Made by a program: the position numbers and the translations under genes. DNA of 64,000 nucleotides from Siphlonurus alternatus (Eukaryota > Arthropoda > Insecta > Ephemeroptera > Siphlonuridae). Under the pieces are notes generated by a model, which worked only from the letters and a program-made list of their open reading frames with translations, had not been told where the DNA came from and did not search any database. The stretch is from NCBI GenBank assembly GCA_949825025.1, contig OX463784.1, positions 22,627,868 through 22,691,867 on the forward strand, read 5' to 3'. Shown piece after piece: positions 1 through 9,330 of this stretch (the first letter of the stretch is position 1; every line of letters starts with the position of its first letter).

Positions 1-1839
1 ACGTTCATGTTTATAAATTTTGATATACCATAGTCTCTAATTTTAATGAAAAAGGTACAATATTTATAAATAATAAAAATATATTGTAAATTCTATCAAA
101 TTCTTTGAAAGTTATGATAAACTTAAAAAAAAAAATGTTATGTACTTCCTTATAATCATTGAAGCATGTAAGAAAGTTTTTATATTATTTATTTTATTTT
201 TTTTTTTTGCAAAGTAGGTCAAGGATACCTTGTGAAAGGGGGAAGTCCGTTAAGTGAAAAGTTGGAGAGAAAATAATGTTATTTCATAGCAACCAATTGA
301 AGTTACTGTGCTTTATGTTATTATGGCCATATGGCTTGAAGGCACTGAACTTAACTGTAAATTTTTATAAACATATGGGAAAGAAGCTTTAGAAGTTTAT
401 CTTATGTGACAACTCAATAATTATTGTGTTATTTCTTATTATCTTTAAGATAAAAGTGATTCTTTAAGAAAAGATAAGTGACCTTCTGTTAAATTAAGTG
501 ATATTTTTTTAAAGTGGTGATATATAATTAGTTTGACCTAGCATAATAAATCAATTTATAACATAGTATTATTACATCAGCTATTTTATAATACAGTTTG
601 TGGTTTAACTGAACTTTATTAGTTAAAAATTAATTTTACTTTTGGTAAGTATGTACTGTAAATTTACAGTTAATAGTTTTAATTACTGTACCATATATGA
701 ATCTACCAGTATAATGTGTTTATAATAATGTATTGTATGAAAAATGATAACATTTCTAGCTTGTTGTATCATAGCAACCTTTTATGCTGTATGTAATTAT
801 TACATAATATTACCTGTTGAACATCATACACAGTACATGTACTGTAATTAAAATTTTACAGTTTTCATTAAATATTTTGTTTGCTATTTCATAAAAAAAA
901 AAAACACAGCTTGTATGGACCAATATTTTATAGGTTGCCCCCAAAATAAGAAGCATAATTTTTTTTTTTCTGTAATTAAAACAAATTTCTGACACGAAAA
1001 TCTTGGAATTACAAAAGGTCTTGTTAGGGGGAGGGGGAGGAAGGGTATACAGTACCCTTTAAAAAAAAATACATACCAGTACAGCACAGTAACTACTACA
1101 GTACATAGTATTATTGTATCTTCATTACATTAAAAAAAAAATTATTTCAATTTAAAAAGGATACTGTAACAATTTTATTTAAATTAATTTAAGGATGAAT
1201 TTCAGTAGGTTGATATCTCGCAATCGAACCGCCTGAATGCAACAAGACTTGCAGGGGACTTAGAACTCCCTATCAATAGGTGGCATACAAATTTTGAAGC
1301 GAATCTGTCTTATCAGTTTTGTGAAAACTGAGCTAGAAGTTTAACATTGGCCTTATGGACAGAAACCGGAAATGGAGCTGTTGTAAGAAAACTGCAAGAC
1401 TGAATTTGCTCAAACCATAAGCGAATAAGTTTTAGAACATTCTCGATTTTTTAAAATTTATTTCATTCGATTCGTTTGCAGGAAAATATTCTTTGATTCC
1501 GAAGTAACTGACAATTGTGAGATTAATCGTTAATACTTTATTTAATTTGATTTTCTCTATTGTTTTTATTTTCTTGTCTTGCATTCCAGCAAGCTTTGTT
1601 TTTATACATCGGTGAAAGTTAGTAGCATGTTATTTACAGTAGGAAGTAAAACAATTGCTGGATGCAGCACATACAAATTACTATCAGTGCTCTCTTTATT
1701 TGAGATAATTTGATGAAAGTTCGCATTACAAGCCTGTCAGTAGACAATTTAATTATACCGTAGCACAAGAGATTTCAGCTGTACAGTATTTGTAAAGGAA
1801 AAGTAAGGTTTTTATTAGTACCTCTATGTAAAATTGAAT
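1..1839 (+). other. Upstream IFRD intron sequence, no gene seen
   Basis: AT-rich with no convincing exon. It should be part of the intron between the missing first IFRD exon and 2572. A less AT-rich patch at 1230-1400 may be an old repeat that I cannot classify. Confidence 0.5.
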
Positions 1840-1928
1840 CTTGTGAAATGATGATTAACTTATATTTCAGAGCATTGGGTTATGAATCTAATGATTTATC
1901 TGGGTGTTTCCCATTTTCTGATCACAAG
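1840..1928 (+). ncRNA. Intronic C/D-box snoRNA, copy 1 (subfamily A)
   Basis: An 89-nt unit closed by a perfect 7-bp stem (CTTGTGA / TCACAAG). C box ATGATGA is at 1848-1854 and D box CTGA at 1918-1921, each next to the stem as in canonical C/D snoRNAs. Internally TTCAGAGCATTGGG (1866-1879) is followed by a degenerate D' (ATGA, 1882-1885) and a C'-like TAATGATT. The core is complementary, with one G-U pair, to the 28S rRNA segment I recall as CCCAGTGCTCTGAA, so the likely role is guiding 2'-O-methylation there. With the N+5 rule from the proposed D', the target would be the C just before AGUGCUCUG; human SNORD88 guides a nearby C from memory. Lies in the intron upstream of the first visible IFRD exon, on the host strand. 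Confidence 0.85.
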
Positions 1929-2033
1929 TATTTTATTCAAAAATTAATATCTTTGTAATATTATGTCCAATTAAATCTCAAATTAACTTTATTTCTTTTT
2001 GACTTGTCTTCAACACTTGTAAAAAATCAACAA

Positions 2034-2147
2034 TCACTACTTTTACATGACGGTGTTTAATACGTATCCGTTGACGACGCCTCATAAGAATAACATTATC
2101 CGTCGTCAACGAATACGCATTAAACACCGTCATGTAAATGTAGTGAT
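2034..2147. repeat. Short foldback element in IFRD intron
   Basis: Arms of about 45 bp (2034-2078 and 2098-2147) are inverted copies, e.g. ACGGTGTTTAATACGTATCC against its near-complement, separated by about 20 bp. Confidence 0.75.
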
Positions 2148-2571
2148 AATGAAGCATACAGTAGCTCATACGTTTAGAAGTGGAGTGAAATCCTTGCAAC
2201 CCATTGCATGATTTTTATGTTTTCATGTTTTGTTAGGTATTTTTTTTTTAATTAAAAAATAAGGAAATAGGAAGAAGTTTTACAAATTATACAGACCAAC
2301 TCTGAATTAAATGTCAATTTATTTTTGCAAAATGCTTGATGTGCAGATTCCTATTTCATTTCTTCTCCGAGTGCCATAATATGCCGTTATTTAATAGTTG
2401 GACACATGTAGGGAACAAAATATTACGTTTTTAGACACAACCAAATTTTTTCAACCATTTTATAGGAAACAAAGGGAGGTTAGGTCACATAGGAGACAAA
2501 ATATTGTGTATTAGGACACAACTTACATATCATGGCAATGTGTTGAACAGCTGTTTTTTTTTTGTTTCCAG

Positions 2572-2679
2572 GTGCCCCCAAGGGCCGTCTCGACAACCTC
2601 ACCTCCGATGAGGACTCTATGAACGATAATGCGAGCATCATCAGCATCGCCTCTGAGTCACGCAGCATCATGGAAGAAG
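2572..2679 (+). CDS. IFRD1: IFRD exon (first in window)
   Basis: Acceptor tttccag precedes 2572 and donor GTGAGA follows 2679. The first two bases finish a codon begun in the missing upstream exon. Encodes the low-complexity Ser/Asp-rich N-terminal region (APKGRLDNLTSDEDS and on) ending MEEG. Confidence 0.85.
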
Positions 2680-5600
2680 GTGAGATGACCTACATGGAGC
2701 TCTGTGTTCGGGGACAGTTTACTGGGAGGATAGATTGAATTGAGAAACTTTGATATTCAATAATTTTAGTGCGTTGGAGTGGTCTGTTTGGGGATGCCAA
2801 AGATTGACAGCGTAGCTCTGACACTTAATCGTCACCTTTGATGTACTTTAGTTAGGCTAGCCAATCAAATGCACTGTAAAAGTCAGCGTCGTGACGTACC
2901 AGGGATTTGACATGGCGTCACTTTAGCGGCAAGAGAGGACAGTTTGAAAGTTAGATCATCCTCCAGGAGACAATCATTGATTACCCTGGGTTAGCCCGTG
3001 TGTAGTGTGAACGGGCTCCGGGATAAAAAAAAAATAAAAAAAAGGTGGGAGAATGCACTTTTGCCATGTTGCTTACCGTGTGATACCAACTACATTGATA
3101 ATTTCAAAGATTTAACTGAAATTTTGATTTTTTTTTTTTTTTTTTAATAGTGAAAATACACTAAATACAAATGGACAATCTGCATGATTTTTTTTATTGC
3201 ATATTCAAATATAGGACCTTGACTTATTTGTTGTCATTTGCGAGCGTAGAGAAAGATGTTACATGACTATGACATCACAGTACTTTTTCCCTCAAATTAA
3301 AGAGTGTTATAACGAGCAAAAAAAAAAAATACCCAAGGTCCTCTATCCAAGTACAGAATAAAAATAAAAAAAAAAACTTTCATTTGTCCAGCATCAGCAA
3401 GCAGAACTTAAAACCTCTAGAAAAATGTAAAAAAGTGTGAACATTAGACCTGCAAAAAATGACATTTGAGTGACATTGAATTTAATCTCAGTCTGCAAAA
3501 AATATTGTCCTAATTTATGAATCATGAGGTTGGTAGCAAGTAAAAAATATGAAACTGGGCATTTTGTTTTTTGCTTTTATCTTAAAAAAACGGATTTAGT
3601 CAGCCAATAAGGTTCTAAAGGTTTTTACACTTTTTACAGATTAAAATGAAAGAAGTAGGAGGTCATTGTTTACTGTATTTTAGCTGATTTTTTTACTAAA
3701 CTAATTCATGTAGGTAATTCATGTTAGTGCAGTTGTGATATGATGAGACTAATTATTCAGAGCATTGGGTTATGATTGTAATGATTACACCTATTTTAAA
3801 TTTACTGATCACAATCATGTACTAACAAACTCTTTATAAAAGGTATTTACTGTAAAAAATTGGTGAAGGGGACTACAAAACATTTTTTTTTTCCCCTGAT
3901 GCATTCTTTTGCTCAGAGGGTAATTTTAAATTCTCTAATTTGCATCCCATTCGCCACTCCAAATCCTCTCGTATTTGTACATTTTCACATTTGTCTACAT
4001 GGTAATTAATGCAGAAAAGGAGGGTGATATATAGAAGATGATAAAAACAGTTAATATTGTTTGTAAAACCTTTGATATACAGTAAACATTTGTTATTACG
4101 TAACGTCAAGGAAACCTTATATAGAGTATTAACTTGCTGTAAGTTGAGTTTTTCCTATCCACGCAGTGCTAATTATTTTTTACGGGACCGTGATCTCCTT
4201 TACTCAAAATAGAGTTTTACCTAACAACAAGTTGCGTAGATTTTACAGTGTGTGGTATAAAATGGTGTTGAGGCATTATTGAGGCTTCATTGTTGGACTA
4301 CTTCCGTAGTCCTATTACCCCTGTAACACTTGTCAGTTTGGACGTCACTGACGTACTGTTCCATTTTGTCAGGGGGAGAGGAGGTTGACGAGCAGACCCA
4401 AGAGGACTTGTTCGAGGAGAAGTTGATGGAGGCGATAGACGGTATCATGCAGAAGTCTGCGCCGGCTCGCACCACAGCCTTGGAGGGAGTTGGCAAGGCT
4501 TTCGTCAAGAAGTACCTGCCAGACTTCACTGCAGAGAGGTGAGAACTGTTATTAGCAAAATTTCAATATGTAGGCCCCGTCTATACTGTGAGATGGTCAT
4601 CTAGATATTTAAGTATAAACTTAAGTGACATCTATATTTGAGAATTAAATACTACATACTTGTAATAACATAAATTAACTTTATTTAATCTCAAATCCAG
4701 AATAATGAGCTACCTTCTAAACCTCATTTCGTTGCTTGAGCTATCTGCTATTTCAGGTGCTTATTTTAATAGAGTATTGACCTCAATTTTTTTTATTGCA
4801 GAAATGAATAGAGGGTGCAAAGTTATGCTACCCTGATTTTTTTTCAGATTTTTTAGAGCCCGGGAAGTATTTTTAAAAAATTAATGAAAGTCCTTTTTGT
4901 GACGTCATGCGGCGGCAAGTCCTATTTTTTTTGTGACGTCACAAAAAGAACATTCAATAATTTTTTAAAAATACTTCCCGGGCTTTAAAAATCTGAAAAA
5001 AATCAGGGTAGCATAACTTTGCACCCTCTATCCATTTCTGCAATAAAAAAATTGAGGTCGATACTCCATTATGAGCTTTAAATTGGTATAAAGTAAAGCT
5101 TATTGTTGTGCTCATCCAAAATAGCAGATAGCTCATTATTGCAACGAGATTATGATAGACACATAGCTCAGTATTGTGGCAAGGGACAATTTAGTCTTTC
5201 AAGGCTAAGGTTACATCTGAGAAATTGCAAGAAATTACTTAATTTCCGCTTCCAGTTGCTATAGTATAGCTTGTAACGGGAGGGGAAATTGTGTAGTTAT
5301 TTCCAGAAATTTCCAGATGTACAGTAATGTAAAGCTTGTTTAAATTTCCTAATTATGTTTGTATATAAACATAAAATGATGTACATAATAATTTTAAGGG
5401 TAAGGTAACGCCACCAATGTTAAAAAAAATCCCTCACACAAAAATTCTGTAAAAAATTTAAAATGTTCTCCTCTACACCCCCAATCAGTAGCTAAAATAT
5501 CAGGTATACAAATTCGATCTAGTTTTTGAGTTATGAATTTTTAAAGTTGACTAATTTGACATGGGAGTTTCATTTCTCCATGTTAAAGTAGTCAACTTTA

Positions 5601-8600
5601 AAAATTTATAACTCAAAAACTAGATCGTATTTGTATACCTGATATTTTAGCTACTGATAGGGGGTGTAGAGGAGAACATTTTAAATTTTTTTCAGAATTT
5701 TTGTGTGAGGGATTTTTTTTAACATTGGTGGCATTACCTTACCCTTAAGTTAGCGTCTTGACATCATAGCATGTAGCTATCTAGCTATAAAGTAAAAGTA
5801 CTTAGGACAAGTTTATACTTGGGTCTATGAACTTAAGAAAGTGCAGACAGGACATTGACTCCATACTAAATTGTAATAGATAACCATTCATTTGCCCGGA
5901 AGTATTCTAAACGTCCTGCTACCTTCAATGTGTTTTTAAAAGAAACCGATAAGGTTCCTCTTATCTCACCACTTCCTTTGTCTAATTGGTGTTGTCTGAC
6001 CTTAACTGTAAAATATTATAGCCACAATTTTGTTTGTCAAATGTTTGTAAAAAAAATATGTATCTTGTGAAATGATGATTAACTTATATTTCAGAGCATT
6101 GGGTTATGAATCTAATGATTTATTCGGGTGTTTCCCATTTTCTGATCACAAGCCTTGAAAAAAAAAATTTTGCTAATTTTTTGCTCGTATAAAAGAAAAG
6201 ACACTATCTAAAATCATTAAAATGTTCATCAAAATGAAATGTGACTCCATTTTATTTTAATAGAATTGGGCTGGAAAAATACATAAAAAAAAATAGCATA
6301 CTATAATATAAATTATTTACAAAAATTGCATTAAAAACAAAATGTATTCTTATTATTTTTCATGCCCATGTCTGTAAGTCACAGCCACTTGTACACTAGG
6401 AACCAAGCTAAAGGCCACATCTAGGGGATGCCACGAGCCAAAGAAATAGGTGCAACATTGCCATTTCGGTGGCACGGGCATAGCTGGAGCTGAATAATAG
6501 CTGCACTATTTGACAATGTTGCTTGTATTTAAGCTATTTCATTAACTGACGGCACTCATGTTTAATGGTACATTTAGCTTTGCTTCTAATCTGCAGGGAC
6601 AATATTGAGATTCACCAATGATCATTTCAACTTACGACAACAGAACTCCATTGTTGACCTTCCTTGCCATGTCCGCAGGCACTGTACCATCACCGAGGGC
6701 ATCAAGGGCAGTCTGCGGAAGGGCCGAGGTGCCGAGCAGGGAGCTGCCGCTCAGTTGGCGCCCCTGCTGTGCGTGCAGCTGGGAGCCGGAAGTCTGAGCG
6801 AGGAGGTGTGTGCGGTGCTGGGGCCAGTCCTGCTGCAGGTGGCCACCGACAAGTCCTGTGCTCCCACCGCCCGCGCAAAGGTGAGCCACTTTATTGTTGA
6901 AGAGGAAAAAGTCTTGTTAGTTTTGAAACTATTTGTCATGTGAAAAAAATAGAAATTGTTCTGGGTCTTTGTCTTTTAAAAGGAGCACATAGAATTCAGT
7001 GGTCTCAAATTCGAAGTTTGTAAGTCGTCGCCTCAAAGCCAAATTTTGTACTTCTTTCAAAATATCTTGTTTAATGAATAGATGCTTGATAGATATTTAA
7101 ATACAGTAATAAATATTTTACTCCACTCTTCTACTTATGTATCTTGTGAAATGATGATTAACTTATATTTCAGAGCATTGGGTTATGAATCTAATGATTT
7201 ATCTGGGTGTTTCCCATTTTCTGATCACAAGTTGTTAAAAACTTAAGTCAATAGTTTATAATTACAGTATAGAACTAAAAATCACTGAATTGAAGAAAGA
7301 TGAATTGCTTCTCTAATTTCTGAAAAATTATTTCAGATAACACACTAGCCATTATTTCCTGAAGACTACACAGTATCCCCACTGATGGTCCCTGTACACC
7401 ACATGATCTCACTCTGTCCCCCCTGTGTCCACAGTGCTGCTGGTCACTGTCGCTGCTGCAGTTCCTGAGTGGCGGAGAGCTGACGGAGGTGACAGACACC
7501 ATGCAGGTGCTTGAGGAGATCTACTCGGGCTCGTACCTCAAAGGTAACGGCACCATCCCGGCCGTGCCAGCTGAGGAGGCCCAGCTTCACGCCGCGGCCC
7601 TCTCGAGCTGGTCCCTGCTGCTCACACTGCTAGCACCGTCTGACGTCTACTCACACATCTACACAGAGAGGTGAGTCACTGATTGAAACGAAGGTGTGGC
7701 TTTACGAGAGGCTTGTATAAATATACAGCCTGCTTGTATGGGTGCAAACGGGTAGCCATAAACCATTGTCAATGAACTGAACTAATTTTTATTTTCTAAA
7801 AAAAATATTCACTTTAGAATTTGAATTTTTTCTTTAAATACTGTATTTAAAATATTTAAGCAAGTGCTGTATGTTATTTTAAAATGTTATGAAACGAATA
7901 TTGTATTCCACTAGCATAGCAGCTGACATGACAATGTTGAAGACTGCTGAACTCTATGTACTGTAATAAAATTTCCATGCTGTACCGGTAACAAAGAATC
8001 ATTTTTTTTTTTAAGTACAGTAGATTAACTTTTTGTTTTATTTTCAAAAATCTTCATGCAATAATTGCATTTAATTGGTAATTAAAAGAAGGCATCCGAT
8101 TCACAAACACAATTATTATTGAGGAGGGATAAGAATTAAAAGATTAGACATGCAAGGTGATTGAGATAAGATGAACTTTACTTTTTGTTGCTATGTGACA
8201 ATTTTAAATCCACCAAACATAAGATTAAAAAAAAGAGTAGATCAAAGTTCAAGGTTATGTTCTTTGTTATTGAAGGTCAATCAGGGCAGTATAAAAAGAA
8301 AGGTCGGGTCAATTAAAAACATTTTCAGTATCACATGATCAAATAAAGTGAATTAAGTGTATTAAAGGAAATAATTTGGCTTGTCTTCTCCAAAATTTGT
8401 TTCCTAGCATTGTTTTGAAAATCCTGCACTAAAAAATATGTGCTTGTAAAGTATCATTGAATATAATTTAGATAAATTGGTACATTTCTAGCAGTACCGG
8501 TAAGATATGTATCATGTGTAATCTATGTACATACTGTATCTTGTGAAATGATGATTAACTTATATTTCAGAGCATTGGGTTATGAATCTAATGATTTATC

Positions 8601-9298
8601 TGGGTGTTTCCCATTTTCTGATCACAAGAAGTTTTAAAAGGAAAAAAAAAAAAAAAAAACCACACTCTGTTGCTTGACTTTGGTGATCTGACAAGACCTG
8701 GTCAAGCGCACTGCGACACCTTTCCACCTTCCCCCCCCCCCCCCCCCCTACTGTTGTTGATATTTGTCTCCACCATGCAGGGATATTGACCGTGCTCTGG
8801 AATGTTACAGCCAGCTGGAGCGACTGCTGGAACTGCTGGAGTCATCGAGCCTGGAGGTTCGTATCGCTGCCGGGGAGTGCATCGCGGTGCTGTTCGAGCT
8901 GGGTCGCTCCCACCACGACGACTTTGAGGAGGGACAGGTGGAACAGCTGTGCGAGATCCTCAGACAGCTGGCGACCGACTCTCACAAGTACCGAGCAAAG
9001 AAGGACCGCAAGACTCAGAGGTCGAGCTTCAGAGACATCCTGCATTTTGTGGAGGTGAGGATAAGACAGTCATCCTGGATATTGTAAAAATTGAGAAGTC
9101 GATGTTAGTATATTTTTTAATACCATATTTTTGTTGCTCAATGTTTTAAATTTCTAGGATTAAGTTATGCTACTGTCCTTTTTAAAATCTTAAAATATGT
9201 ATTATGTACTTTCACTACTTATCATAGCTTGAATAAATTAAATATTCTTACAATGTAGATATAATATTTTAAGGTTATGGTGAATTTTGTCCTCTTGT

Positions 9299-9330
<32 letters not shown>

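Noticed and set aside
6605..6943. 112-aa frame as a stand-alone gene
   Set aside because: It is the IFRD exon 6679-6880 plus intron read-through on both sides.
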